Assembly: GCF_000422965.1 (NCBI RefSeq)
Contig: NZ_AUHB01000010.1
Location: 55,905 to 119,904 of the forward strand
Reading direction: 5' to 3'
Length of the DNA stretch: 64,000 nucleotides
Source of the DNA: Pleomorphomonas oryzae DSM 16300
GTDB lineage: Bacteria > Pseudomonadota > Alphaproteobacteria > Rhizobiales > Pleomorphomonadaceae
The notes below the pieces were generated by a model. It did not search any database. It was not told where the DNA came from and saw only the letters and a program-made list of their open reading frames with translations. Made by a program: the position numbers and the translations under genes. Numbering within the stretch: the first letter of the stretch is position 1; each line of letters opens with the position of its first letter. Positions 1 through 8,136 of the stretch are shown in pieces.

Positions 1-2
1 CC

Positions 3-257
<255 letters not shown>

Positions 258-535
258 GCAACTGGCGGAGCGACGCAATTCAAGGCTTGCGCCGGAGCGA
301 GGAAGCGTCGAACGTAGAGCCGTCCTCCGAACAATTTTCACATTGTTCGGATAACTGGACGTCCTAGGAAGAAATGACGAGCCTGTCCGAAAAGTTGCCC
401 AATTTTTCGGACAAGCGAATGAGACAGAACAAAGAAGCGGCGAAGCCGGTCCCGTAGAAGACTGGCTCTCGCCTCGACGAGAGAGCGATGGCCGACTGCG
501 GCCTGAGCAATATGGGGGCGGCAAAGGGGGACGCG
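258..535. other. Intergenic region trxB to LysR with a hairpin
   Basis: This 278-bp gap has no convincing ORF. It contains a perfect 10-bp inverted repeat, TGTCCGAAAA (384-393) and TTTTCGGACA (404-413), with a 10-base loop. It is not followed by a clear T-tract. It may end trxB transcription inefficiently or act as a regulator site for the LysR gene. Confidence 0.5.
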
Positions 536-1426
536 ATGGATTGGGACAAGCTCAGAATATTCCACGCCGCCGCCCACGCCGGGAGCTTCACCCATGCCGG
601 CGACAGCCTGAACATGAGCCAGTCCGCCGTCAGCCGTCAGGTCAGCGCGCTTGAGCAGGATCTCGGCGTGCCGCTGTTCCACCGCCACGCCCGCGGCCTC
701 ATCCTCACCGAACAGGGCGAGCTGCTCTACCGCGCCGCCCATGACGTGCTCCTGAAGCTGGAAGACGTGCAGGGCCGGCTGACCGACAGCCGCGAACGCC
801 CCTCCGGCTCGCTGCGGGTCACCACCACCGTCGGCATCGGCTCGACATGGCTGACCTCGCGCGTCGACGAGTTCGTCGATCTCTACCCCGACGTCCAGCT
901 GCAGCTGATCCTCAACGACGACGAGCTCGACCTTGCCATGCGGCAGGCCGACGTCGCCATTCGCCTGCGCCAGCCGACGCAGCCCGACCTCATTCAGCGC
1001 AAGCTATTCACGGTGCACTTCCACCTGTTCGCCTCGCCGGCCTACATCAAGCGCTTCGGCAGCCCCAAGACCATCGAGGAACTGGACCAGCACCGGATCA
1101 TCACCTTCGGCGTTGCCGCGCCCAACTACCTGCGCGACATGAACTGGCTGGAGAGCGTCGGTCGGCCCTATGACAATCCGCGCCTGCCGGCCTTGAGGGT
1201 CAACAACCTCGTCGCCATCAAGCATTCGGTGCAGCGCGGCGTCGGCATCGCCCTTCTCCCCGACTATATCGTCGAGGAGGATTCCGGGCTGCAGCAGCTG
1301 ATCCCCGAGGTCGACCTGCTGTCCTACGACACCTATTTCGTCTACCCCGACGAACTCCGGAACTCGGCGCGCGTCCACGCCTTCCGCGACTTCCTGGTCT
1401 CGAAGGCTCAGCGCTGGTCCTATTAG
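536..1426 (+). CDS. LysR-family regulator, LsrB/VtlR-like
   Basis: A 296-residue LysR regulator. The N-terminal winged helix (residues about 1-60) carries the SQSAVSRQVSALEQDLG recognition-helix region, followed by the substrate-binding domain. The ATG at 536 is chosen over an earlier in-frame ATG at 488 because a purine-rich AAAGGGGGA sits just upstream and family members start MDWDKLR-like. Its place between trxB and a structured sRNA matches the rhizobial LsrB / Brucella VtlR locus, whose product controls AbcR sRNAs and envelope or stress genes. The orthology is inferred from context and sequence feel, not from an alignment. Confidence 0.85.
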   Translation: MDWDKLRIFHAAAHAGSFTHAGDSLNMSQSAVSRQVSALEQDLGVPLFHRHARGLILTEQGELLYRAAHDVLLKLEDVQGRLTDSRERPSGSLRVTTTVGIGSTWLTSRVDEFVDLYPDVQLQLILNDDELDLAMRQADVAIRLRQPTQPDLIQRKLFTVHFHLFASPAYIKRFGSPKTIEELDQHRIITFGVAAPNYLRDMNWLESVGRPYDNPRLPALRVNNLVAIKHSVQRGVGIALLPDYIVEEDSGLQQLIPEVDLLSYDTYFVYPDELRNSARVHAFRDFLVSKAQRWSY

Positions 1427-1494
1427 GCCGCTGTCCGTTCCGACCGATGCAATGGGGTTTTCCGAGACTGGATTCCACTTTCCGGTCCGGAGCT

Positions 1495-1512
1495 CTAATA
1501 CCTCGGTATTAG
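1495..1512. promoter_or_regulatory. 18-bp perfect inverted repeat after the LysR gene
   Basis: CTAATACC and GGTATTAG flank a central TC, 69 bp past the LysR stop. There is no T-tract, so it is more likely a protein site or RNA hairpin than a terminator. A weaker repeat (GTTTTCC / GGAAAAC) follows at 1560-1579. Confidence 0.4.
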
Positions 1513-1666
1513 CCGTCAACACATCCAACGTATCGTTGTGCGCTCCGCGCAAGACTCGCGTTTTCCCTTAACGGAAAACACCGATGAACGGTAAACACTT
1601 CACGATGATGTTACGGTTTGGGCAAAATAACCGGGATATTGCATAGCAGATTTGCAGATTGCCTGC

Positions 1667-1695
1667 TTGTTTTGCACCGGTGAGGGGTGCATATA
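1667..1695 (+). promoter_or_regulatory. Candidate promoter of the sRNA
   Basis: TTGTTT (1667-1672) and CATATA (1690-1695) are spaced by 17 bases. They would start RNA at about 1701-1703, exactly where the structured element begins. The match to consensus is moderate. Confidence 0.4.
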
Positions 1696-1700
1696 GACCT

Positions 1701-1835
1701 CAGCTGATGTGTTGGTTCCCTCGTCATCCTCCCGACGAAAGCGAATCTTCAGCTGTTCCCCTCTGGAAGGTGCGGGTCGTCCCTGCGAACCGCATTCCAA
1801 AACTTAATAGCCGGGCTCACGCCCGGCTTTTTTTT
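1701..1835 (+). ncRNA. Structured small RNA, candidate AbcR (alpha-r15) family
   Basis: The stretch folds on paper into three hairpins. An outer stem CAGCTGA (1701-1707) / TCAGCTG (1749-1755) encloses TCGTC / GACGA (1721-1738), whose loop is ATCCTCCC. A second stem, GGAA..TGCGG (1765-1775) / CCGCATTCC (1790-1798), has a 14-base loop. A rho-independent terminator follows. The C-rich single-stranded loops (TTCCC, CCTCCC, TTCCCC) could pair with Shine-Dalgarno regions. Rhizobial AbcR sRNAs repress ABC-transporter mRNAs in this way and sit beside the LsrB/VtlR gene. The family assignment rests on location and loop features. Only one copy is seen here, while many relatives have two in tandem. Confidence 0.6.
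1809..1835 (+). terminator. Rho-independent terminator of the sRNA
   Basis: AGCCGGGC (1809-1816), a TCAC loop and GCCCGGCT (1821-1828) are followed by an eight-T run. This is one of the strongest terminators in the window. It lies 19 bp before the convergent regulator stop. Confidence 0.9.
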
Positions 1836-1853
1836 GCCCAATCGAGACCTGTC

Positions 1854-2666
1854 TCAGTTGATGGCGCCTCCCGTTCCCTCAAGTGCCCTTTCCAGAATGC
1901 TGCGGGTTGCCGCGTCGGCCGGAAAGAACGCTTCGATGGCCATTTCCGAAAGCAGAATATCGCGTGGCGTGCCGAACACGGTGGTCGTCGAGATGAGCGA
2001 CAGCTCGCCGCGCGGTGTTTTCAAGCGCAAGGGTACCAGGACGGCGGCCTGCTCGGACGGCATGTCCTGATGCGGCGTGGCCGTGGGGTAGTCCATCAGT
2101 TCCGCCAGCAGCCTGATCAGCAACGCGTCCTGCGTGGTGGCGATCTGCCGCCGCAGCCGGTCGAGGAGATGGCCCCGCCATTCTCCGAGGTTGACGATCT
2201 GCGGCGCCAACCCGCCTGGGTGAAGGCTGAGCCGCAGCACGTTGATGGGGGCGGCGAGCAACTGCTGGTCTTCGACATCAGTGAGCAGCGGCGCCACGGC
2301 GGCGTTGGCTGCGACGAGATTCCAGTGTCGGTCGATGGCCAGCGCCGGAAAGGGCTCGTGCCCCCTCAGCAGCCTGTCGATCGCCTCGCGGGCACCGCCC
2401 ATCGCCGGATCCTCCAGGCGGCGTTCCGGATAGACCGGGGCAAATCCCGCCGCGAGAAGCGCGGCGTTGCGCTCGCGCAACGGGATGTCCAGGCATTCGG
2501 CGAGATGAAGGAGCATGTCCCGGCTGGGGGCCGCGCGGCCGCTTTCCATGAAGCTCAGGTGCCGTTGCGAGATATTGGCCTCCAGCGCACAATCGAGCTG
2601 ACTGAGCCGCCGCCGCTGCCGCCAGCTGCGCAGAAAGTCGCTCGCCTTGGGGACAGCTCCCTCCAT
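1854..2666 (-). CDS. XRE-family regulator with MmyB-like ligand domain
   Basis: A 270-residue protein. Residues about 5-65 form a helix-turn-helix of the XRE type (RRRLSQLDCALEANISQRHLSFME), in which SQRHLSF is the typical recognition helix. The rest matches the PAS-like MmyB transcription-regulator ligand-binding domain (LAIDRHWNLVAANAAV). The gene converges on the sRNA terminator. It is followed on the same strand, in the direction away from the sRNA, by nothing; its upstream neighbour is the SnoaL-like gene, 10 bp away, so the two are probably co-transcribed. The ligand and targets are unknown. Confidence 0.85.
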   Translation of the reverse strand: MEGAVPKASDFLRSWRQRRRLSQLDCALEANISQRHLSFMESGRAAPSRDMLLHLAECLDIPLRERNAALLAAGFAPVYPERRLEDPAMGGAREAIDRLLRGHEPFPALAIDRHWNLVAANAAVAPLLTDVEDQQLLAAPINVLRLSLHPGGLAPQIVNLGEWRGHLLDRLRRQIATTQDALLIRLLAELMDYPTATPHQDMPSEQAAVLVPLRLKTPRGELSLISTTTVFGTPRDILLSEMAIEAFFPADAATRSILERALEGTGGAIN

Positions 2667-2676
2667 CGCCCTCTCC

Positions 2677-3036
2677 TTAAACCGGAACCTTGTCCAGGAA
2701 CCCCACCACCGCCTTGATCCGCTGGCCCTCGAGAAGGACGAAGTCCGTCCCGATGATCATGTCAGGGTCGCTCTCCGGTCCAAGTGACCAGGAGAAGCGC
2801 ACCCGGTCGCCATAGCCGTCGGCGCCGCCGGACAAGGCAAAGCGGAAGCCGGGAAACCGCTCGTGCACCGCACCGATCAAGGCGCCGATCTCGCCAGCCC
2901 CTTTGCCGCCCATCATGGGATCGACGTATTCGGCATCCTCGGTCCAGCTTTCGGCCAGCAGCGCCTTTCGCCGCGACGGGTCCCTCTCGTTCCAGACGGC
3001 AATATAACGGGCCGCCACTTCAGCTGCATGGGTCAT
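2677..3036 (-). CDS. SnoaL/NTF2-like fold protein
   Basis: A 119-residue protein of the nuclear-transport-factor-2-like superfamily, in the polyketide-cyclase/SnoaL-like group. It starts with AARYIAVWNERDPSRR and has the WTEDAEYVDP motif typical of the cone-fold barrel. The ATG at 3036 has a GGAGG seven bases upstream and is preferred to the TTG at 3051. It is the first gene of a likely two-gene unit with the XRE regulator. Proteins of this size are often small-molecule isomerases or binding proteins, and no specific function can be assigned. Confidence 0.8.
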   Translation of the reverse strand: MTHAAEVAARYIAVWNERDPSRRKALLAESWTEDAEYVDPMMGGKGAGEIGALIGAVHERFPGFRFALSGGADGYGDRVRFSWSLGPESDPDMIIGTDFVLLEGQRIKAVVGFLDKVPV

Positions 3037-3270
3037 TATGGCCTCCAACAATGTCGGTTACTGGGTTTGCGGGCAACGCCCGACGCAAACCGCGAGGGCT
3101 TTTGCCGGAGTTGCTCTGCTGCGTCGTTCGCAAGGCCAAGACTGGCGGCTCCCGGACATCGTCTCAATTACGTCGGAGGTAATTGAGCGCGCCGCCCATC
3201 CGGCCGAGGCTAGTCCGACGTCGCAGCAACCCCACGCGACGCCTTGATCGGCAACGGATGGAGAGAGCTC

Positions 3271-3609
3271 ATGACCGCCTTCGCAGTGGCACGGCTGACC
3301 GACGTGAAGATGGGCCCGGAGATCGTGGCCTACCTCACACGCATCGACGCGACACTCGCCCCCTTCGAGGGCAGGTTCATCATTCACGGCGGTCCGAAGA
3401 TCGAGCTGGAAGGCAGATGGCCTGATGACCTGATCGTCATCGCCTTTCCGAGCCTTTCGGCAGCGCGGGCCTGGTACGACTCGCCCGCCTATCGCGAGAT
3501 CCTGCCGCTCAGGACGGGCCATTCGTCAGGCGTCGCCATCCTGATCGAAGGCGTCGATGCCGACCACAAGGCGACGGATATCCTGTCCTATCCCGTTGTC
3601 CTGACCTAG
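3271..3609 (+). CDS. DUF1330 family protein
   Basis: A 112-residue protein with the DUF1330 features: an N-terminal YLTRIDATLAPFEGRFIIHGG stretch and the later IVIAFPSLSAARAWYDSPAY motif. The family has a ferredoxin-like dimeric alpha-beta barrel fold and no settled function. The ATG at 3271 follows a GGAGAGAG purine run and is preferred to an upstream in-frame start. It lies alone between the divergent SnoaL gene and the convergent LacI gene. Confidence 0.85.
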   Translation: MTAFAVARLTDVKMGPEIVAYLTRIDATLAPFEGRFIIHGGPKIELEGRWPDDLIVIAFPSLSAARAWYDSPAYREILPLRTGHSSGVAILIEGVDADHKATDILSYPVVLT

Positions 3610-3619
3610 CGCTCCTGAC

Positions 3620-4657
3620 CTAGCCCCCTGGCGCCGGCCCGTCGCTCTCGCCCGGTACCAGCGACAAGGGCACCCGGCACTGCACGACGCCTGACGACAC
3701 ATCCGACGCCGTCATGGGGATCTGCGCCAGCATGGCGCGGGCCGCGGCCATGCCGAGGTCCTGCAGCGACAGGTGGAAGCAGGTGACCTGCGGCGTCAGG
3801 AAACGAACCGAGTCCTCGCCGCGCAACCCGATGATCGACAGATCCCGGCCGGGCTTGAGGCCACGCTCCGCGAGACGCCGGTAGATGCCGATGGCCGTCA
3901 CCTCGTAGAACAGGATGATCGCCGTGGCCGGGTCGGGCCGATCGAGAAGGCCGTCGACCACGCTGTCGCCGTCGTCCTCGCGGCGGCGGGTCGGGAACAC
4001 CAGCGTTTCATCGACCGTGAGGCCGTGCCGGACGAGATTGTCCCGGTAGGCCTCGGCGAAAATTGCCCCGTAATTGGCGTCGTTGTTGGGCACCGTCAGC
4101 GCAATGCGCCGGTGGCCCTGCCGCACCAGGCGATCGACGGCGGTGGCCATCACCGCTTCGAAGTCGAGGTCGATCCATGAATAGCCGCTGCCGCTGTCGC
4201 TGCGGCCCAGCGTGACGAAGGGAATGCCCGACGCTTGCAGGAAGTCGATGCGCCGGTCGATGCGCCGGGTTTCGGCGAGGATCATGCCGTCCACGGCGCC
4301 GCGCGACACGAAGCGCTGGAGATAGGTGAAATTGTCCTGGCTCTTGGCGCAGGGCAGCACCAGGAGGTCGAGGCCGTGGGCGGCGAGGACGCCCTGCATG
4401 CCCTCCACCACTCCCATGAAGAAATAATCGGTGCTGGAGGTGCTTTCCTGGTCGAGCTCGATCATCAGGCCGACGGAATGGGTCACCCCCTGGGCAAGCG
4501 AGCGCGCCGCCTGGTTCGCCGCATATCCAAGGCGTTGCGCTGTTTCCAATACCTTCTGCCGCGTCTCGGCATTGACGTTGGGATTGCCGTTGAGCGCGCG
4601 GGACACGGTCGCCGTGGACACCCCGAGCTCTCGGGCCAGACGGGCGATTCCCCTCAT
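3620..4657 (-). CDS. LacI-family transcriptional repressor
   Basis: A 345-residue LacI/GalR regulator. Residues about 1-60 are the HTH and hinge (LARELGVSTATVSRALNGNP... AARSLAQG), and the rest is the periplasmic-binding-protein-like sugar-sensing domain. A GGAGG four bases before the ATG at 4657 fixes the start. It is divergent from the CUT1/GH31 sugar operon. Two perfect TGTAAGCGCTTACA operators lie between them, so it most likely represses that operon and itself until the imported sugar binds. Confidence 0.93.
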   Translation of the reverse strand: MRGIARLARELGVSTATVSRALNGNPNVNAETRQKVLETAQRLGYAANQAARSLAQGVTHSVGLMIELDQESTSSTDYFFMGVVEGMQGVLAAHGLDLLVLPCAKSQDNFTYLQRFVSRGAVDGMILAETRRIDRRIDFLQASGIPFVTLGRSDSGSGYSWIDLDFEAVMATAVDRLVRQGHRRIALTVPNNDANYGAIFAEAYRDNLVRHGLTVDETLVFPTRRREDDGDSVVDGLLDRPDPATAIILFYEVTAIGIYRRLAERGLKPGRDLSIIGLRGEDSVRFLTPQVTCFHLSLQDLGMAAARAMLAQIPMTASDVSSGVVQCRVPLSLVPGESDGPAPGG

Positions 4658-4683
4658 GGATCCTCCAACCGTTCATCACCCCA

Positions 4684-4712
4684 TTGACAGATCGGGCGCT
4701 GCGAACTTAGCA
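4684..4712 (+). promoter_or_regulatory. Candidate promoter of the CUT1/GH31 operon
   Basis: TTGACA (4684-4689), a 17-base spacer and TTAGCA (4707-4712) point towards the transporter operon. The first LacI operator begins two bases later, so bound repressor would block initiation. The -10 match is imperfect. Confidence 0.45.
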
Positions 4713-4713
4713 T

Positions 4714-4727
4714 TGTAAGCGCTTACA
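4714..4727. promoter_or_regulatory. LacI-type operator 1
   Basis: A perfect 14-bp palindrome, TGTAAGCGCTTACA, with the central CG expected of LacI/GalR-family sites. It lies 57 bp before the LacI start, at the predicted transcription start of the sugar operon. Confidence 0.85.
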
Positions 4728-4800
4728 TTAACATGGCCACGATCTCAAGTCTGTCCGGCGAGGATGAAACGGACGGCAGGCGAGAGATCAGCACAGTGAT

Positions 4801-4814
4801 TGTAAGCGCTTACA
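4801..4814. promoter_or_regulatory. LacI-type operator 2
   Basis: This is the same 14-bp palindrome as operator 1, with identical flanks ATTG/AATC close by. The centres are 87 bp apart, about eight helical turns, which would suit repression by looping. Confidence 0.85.
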
Positions 4815-4943
4815 ATCGCAGAAAACCGCCGATCATGGGAGATGTCGGCGGTGGGCCTGCCCGAAATGCGATGGGTGAGATTTGCGGGCCGGAACCGCCG
4901 CGTGAGGGCGGCGCCTGAGGGACGGACAACAAGGGAGGATTCG

Positions 4944-6272
4944 ATGACAGCGACGTGCAACACGACATCGACCGCAAGGGGCGCGATGCATAGGCTGGCC
5001 CTGGCCGGCGTCTCGTGCCTGGTGTTCGCCCTGACCGGCAGCGCCAGCTTCGCGGCGGACAAGGTGACGCTCACCTACATGGCGAGCCAGGACTGGGTGA
5101 AGGACGCCGAGCAGACGCTCGCCAAGAAGTTCGAGGAAAAGACCGGGATCGCCATCGATTTCCAGATCCTGCCGTCGGGCCAGTATTTCAACGTTCTTCA
5201 GACCAAGCTGAACTCGGGCGAAGGCCCCGACCTGTTCGGCGGCCAGAGCGGCGTCACCGATCTCAAGCTGCAGTACAACGTCGAGAAGAACGCCGTCGAT
5301 CTGACGAACGAGCCTTGGGCGACCAAGGAAGACAAGCTGGTCGCTGCCCAGTCCACCCTGGGAGGCAAGCTCTACGGCCTCACCTATTGGGACGTGCTCG
5401 GCAACACCTGGGTGATCAGCTACAACAAGAAGCTGTTCGCCCAATACGGCCTCAGCGAACCCAAGACCTATGCCGAGTTCAAGGCCGCCTGTCAGAAGCT
5501 GCTCGATAACGGCGTCCAGCCGATCTACGAGCCGGTCGCCGACGGCTGGCACCACGTGCTGTGGTTCCCGGAGCTGGGGCCGCGCTTTGAACAGGTGACG
5601 CCGGGCCTTGCCGATGCGCTCAACGCCAACAAGGCGACCTTCGCCGGCAATCCCACCATGCTCTCGGCCGTCACCGAGCTCAAAGAGATGTTCGACCTCG
5701 GCTACATGGGCAAGAACGCCCTCGCCGACGTCTACACCGGCGCCTCCAAGGCGATGGCCAGCGGCAAGGTGGGCATGGTGCTCGCCAACACCGGCTTCGG
5801 CTCGCTGGTCGAGCACGACTATCCCGATATGAAGGCCTCCGATATCGGCGTGTTCCTGATGCCGCTCGCCGACAACCAGCAGGTCAACATCAACCCGGCC
5901 GGCCCCACCCACTTCATCTATTCGGGTTCGGCCCATGTCGACGCAGCCAAGCAATATCTGGCCTTCCTCGCCGAGCCGGAAAACGTCGACTATTTCATCG
6001 ACAACACGCCGACCGCCATGACGCTGCCCTTCGACGGTGCCAAGAGCAAGTTCAGCCCCGACGTGCAGGCGCTGTTCGACAGCCACAAGGACGCGCGCGG
6101 CACCGTCTATCAGACCGCCGTCGCCTATGTGAACCCGCAGTGGATGGACCTCGGCGCCGACCTGACCGCCATGTTCACTGGCTCGATGGGGCCGGACAAG
6201 GTGCTCGCCAACATCGACAAGCGTCGTGCCGATCTCGCCAAGGCCGCCAGGGATCCCGCCTGGAAGAAGTAG
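4944..6272 (+). CDS. CUT1 sugar ABC transporter substrate-binding protein
   Basis: A 442-residue extracellular solute-binding protein (family 1). An N-terminal signal peptide runs to about residue 38 (hydrophobic LALAGVSCLVFALTG, then ASFA-AD). The mature start VTLTYMASQDWVKDAEQTLAKKFEEKTGI is typical. It should bind an oligosaccharide in the periplasm and deliver it to the two permeases downstream. The ATG at 4944 has AAGGGAGGA seven bases upstream; earlier in-frame starts are rejected. It is the first gene of the LacI-controlled operon. Two strong hairpins follow the stop. Confidence 0.93.
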   Translation: MTATCNTTSTARGAMHRLALAGVSCLVFALTGSASFAADKVTLTYMASQDWVKDAEQTLAKKFEEKTGIAIDFQILPSGQYFNVLQTKLNSGEGPDLFGGQSGVTDLKLQYNVEKNAVDLTNEPWATKEDKLVAAQSTLGGKLYGLTYWDVLGNTWVISYNKKLFAQYGLSEPKTYAEFKAACQKLLDNGVQPIYEPVADGWHHVLWFPELGPRFEQVTPGLADALNANKATFAGNPTMLSAVTELKEMFDLGYMGKNALADVYTGASKAMASGKVGMVLANTGFGSLVEHDYPDMKASDIGVFLMPLADNQQVNINPAGPTHFIYSGSAHVDAAKQYLAFLAEPENVDYFIDNTPTAMTLPFDGAKSKFSPDVQALFDSHKDARGTVYQTAVAYVNPQWMDLGADLTAMFTGSMGPDKVLANIDKRRADLAKAARDPAWKK

Positions 6273-6295
6273 CTCCTCCCTGCTTCGCCTCGGCC

Positions 6296-6398
6296 GGCGC
6301 AATTCCAGCAGAAGTGGCTGCGACTTTACGGCAGGAATTGCGCCCTCGGAGATCAGCGTCCACCCCCGGCCTCGGAGCATCGACTCCCTGGCCGGGGG
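6296..6398 (+). promoter_or_regulatory. Two hairpins between binding-protein and permease genes
   Basis: The first is GGCGCAATTCC (6296-6306) paired with GGAATTGCGCC (6334-6344), perfect over 11 bp. The second is CCCCCGGCC (6363-6371) paired with GGCCGGGGG (6390-6398). Neither has a T-tract. Such elements commonly stabilise the binding-protein mRNA end or reduce read-through, so that the binding protein is made in excess. Confidence 0.65.
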
Positions 6399-6422
6399 CG
6401 ACTGCGAGCGACGGAAATCGCA

Positions 6423-7301
6423 ATGAAATCGCACAGGTCCTACCCGTTTTATTTCGTCCTCGCGGCGCTCGTCCTTTACGTGACGTTCTTCATCATTCCG
6501 AGCCTCAGCGGTATCGCCTATTCCTTCACCGACTGGAGCGGCTATTCCGACGAGGTCGAGTTCGTCGGCCTCGACAATTTCCGCACCATCCTGTCGCCGG
6601 ATGAGAACTACCTGTCCTTCATCGGCAACACGCTGCTCTTCACCTTCTGGACGATCATCATCAAGACGGTGTTCGGCCTGGCGCTGGCGCTTCTGCTCAA
6701 CCAGGGCGTCCGCTGGTTCGTCAACGGCTATCGCGTGCTGATCTATCTGCCGGTGATCCTGCCGACGCTGGTCGTCGCCCTGATCTTCCGCTCGATCCTC
6801 GATCCGGCCTCGGGCCTTCTGAACAGCGCGCTGCGCGGCATCGGCCTCGATGCGCTGGCGCTCCCCTGGCTGACCGACCCGCGCATCGCGCTTTATTCGG
6901 TGATCGGCGTCGATAGCTGGAAGGGCATCGGTTACATCATGGTCATCCTGCTGGCCGGCCTGCAGACCATCCCCAAGGATCTCTATGAGGCCGCCTCCAT
7001 CGACGGCGCCAGCGCCTGGGCCAAGTTCCGCTTCATCACCCTGCCCATGCTGATGCCGGCGCTGATGATCGTCACCGTGCTCAACGTCCTCTACGGTCTC
7101 AGAGTGTTCGACATCGTCTACGCACTGACCAACGGCGGACCTGGTTACGCCACCGAGGTGCTGTCGACCGAGATCTTCAAGGCCTTCTCCAAAGGCCAGT
7201 TCGGGCTCGGCACCGCCATTTCCAGCATTCTGTTCCTGATCCTGGTGGTCACCGGCTACCTGGTGATCCGGGTGATGGAACGCCAGTCGGATCGCGAGTG
7301 A
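6423..7301 (+). CDS. CUT1 sugar ABC permease (MalF-like)
   Basis: A 292-residue inner-membrane permease with six expected transmembrane segments, the first at about residues 9-30 (YPFYFVLAALVLYVTFFIIPS). The EAA loop reads YEAASIDGASAWAKFRFITLPML at about residues 190-212, the site of ATPase contact. It pairs with the next permease and overlaps the GTG preceding it. No ATPase is encoded in the operon, so a shared UgpC/MsmK-type ATPase elsewhere is likely. Confidence 0.93.
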   Translation: MKSHRSYPFYFVLAALVLYVTFFIIPSLSGIAYSFTDWSGYSDEVEFVGLDNFRTILSPDENYLSFIGNTLLFTFWTIIIKTVFGLALALLLNQGVRWFVNGYRVLIYLPVILPTLVVALIFRSILDPASGLLNSALRGIGLDALALPWLTDPRIALYSVIGVDSWKGIGYIMVILLAGLQTIPKDLYEAASIDGASAWAKFRFITLPMLMPALMIVTVLNVLYGLRVFDIVYALTNGGPGYATEVLSTEIFKAFSKGQFGLGTAISSILFLILVVTGYLVIRVMERQSDRE

Positions 7302-7312
7302 GGAGCCAAGCG

Positions 7313-8131
7313 ATGCCCAAGAACTTGCGCGCCACCGCCGCCCATCTCGCCGCCTTTGTCGCCAGCCTGATCATGCTGCTGCCGGTTTATCTCATCACCA
7401 TCAACGCGCTCAAATCCACGCCCGAGGCGAGCACGATGAGCGTCGATCTGCCGACCGAGCTGCATTTCGAGAACTTTCTGATCGCCATCGAGAAGGGCAA
7501 GCTGCTCCAGAGCTTCTTCAACAGCCTGCTTTATGCCACCTCGGCCACCGTCCTCGCCACGCTGGTATCGGCCATGGCGGCCTTCGTCATGTCGCGCCAC
7601 CGGACGCGGTTCAACCGCTTCCTGTATCTCTTCCTGATCATGGGCATAGCCCTGCCGATCAACTTCTTCACACTGACGACGATGATGCAGGTCACCCACC
7701 TCATCAACACCAAGATCGGCATCATCATCCTCTACGCCGCCTTGCAGGTGCCCTTCTCGATCTTCCTGATCTACGGCTTCGTCGACACCATCCCGCGCGA
7801 GCTCGACGAAGCGGCGATCATCGACGGCTGCCGGCCGCGACAGCTGTTCTTCCTGGTGATCCTGCCGCTCCTGAAACCGGTGCTCGTCACCGCCGGCATT
7901 CTGAATTTCCTCAATATCTGGAACGACTTCATGATGCCGCTCTACTACCTCAACAGCAGCTCCAACTGGCCGATGACGCTCGCCGTCTACAATTTCTTCG
8001 GCCAGTACCAGAGCAGCTGGAACCTGGTCTCCGCCGACATCCTGCTCACCATCGTCCCGGTCATCATCATCTATCTCATGGGCCAGCGCTTCATCATCGC
8101 CGGCATGACCAGCGGCTCGGTCAAGGGCTGA
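7313..8131 (+). CDS. CUT1 sugar ABC permease (MalG-like)
   Basis: A 272-residue second permease of the heterodimer, with six predicted membrane spans and the EAA-loop equivalent RELDEAAIIDGCRPRQLFF at about residues 163-181. The ATG at 7313 has GAGGAG nine bases upstream and is preferred to a GTG at 7298 that overlaps the preceding stop. It lies 5 bp before the GH31 gene, so transport and hydrolysis are translated from one message. Confidence 0.92.
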   Translation: MPKNLRATAAHLAAFVASLIMLLPVYLITINALKSTPEASTMSVDLPTELHFENFLIAIEKGKLLQSFFNSLLYATSATVLATLVSAMAAFVMSRHRTRFNRFLYLFLIMGIALPINFFTLTTMMQVTHLINTKIGIIILYAALQVPFSIFLIYGFVDTIPRELDEAAIIDGCRPRQLFFLVILPLLKPVLVTAGILNFLNIWNDFMMPLYYLNSSSNWPMTLAVYNFFGQYQSSWNLVSADILLTIVPVIIIYLMGQRFIIAGMTSGSVKG

Positions 8132-8136
8132 CCGCC

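Noticed and set aside
1427..1660. Second tandem AbcR copy
   Set aside because: There are short inverted repeats but no C-rich loops or T-tract terminator like those of the element at 1701-1835.
4833..6434. 533-codon frame antisense to the CUT1 binding protein
   Set aside because: Shadow of the binding-protein gene caused by GC-rich third positions.
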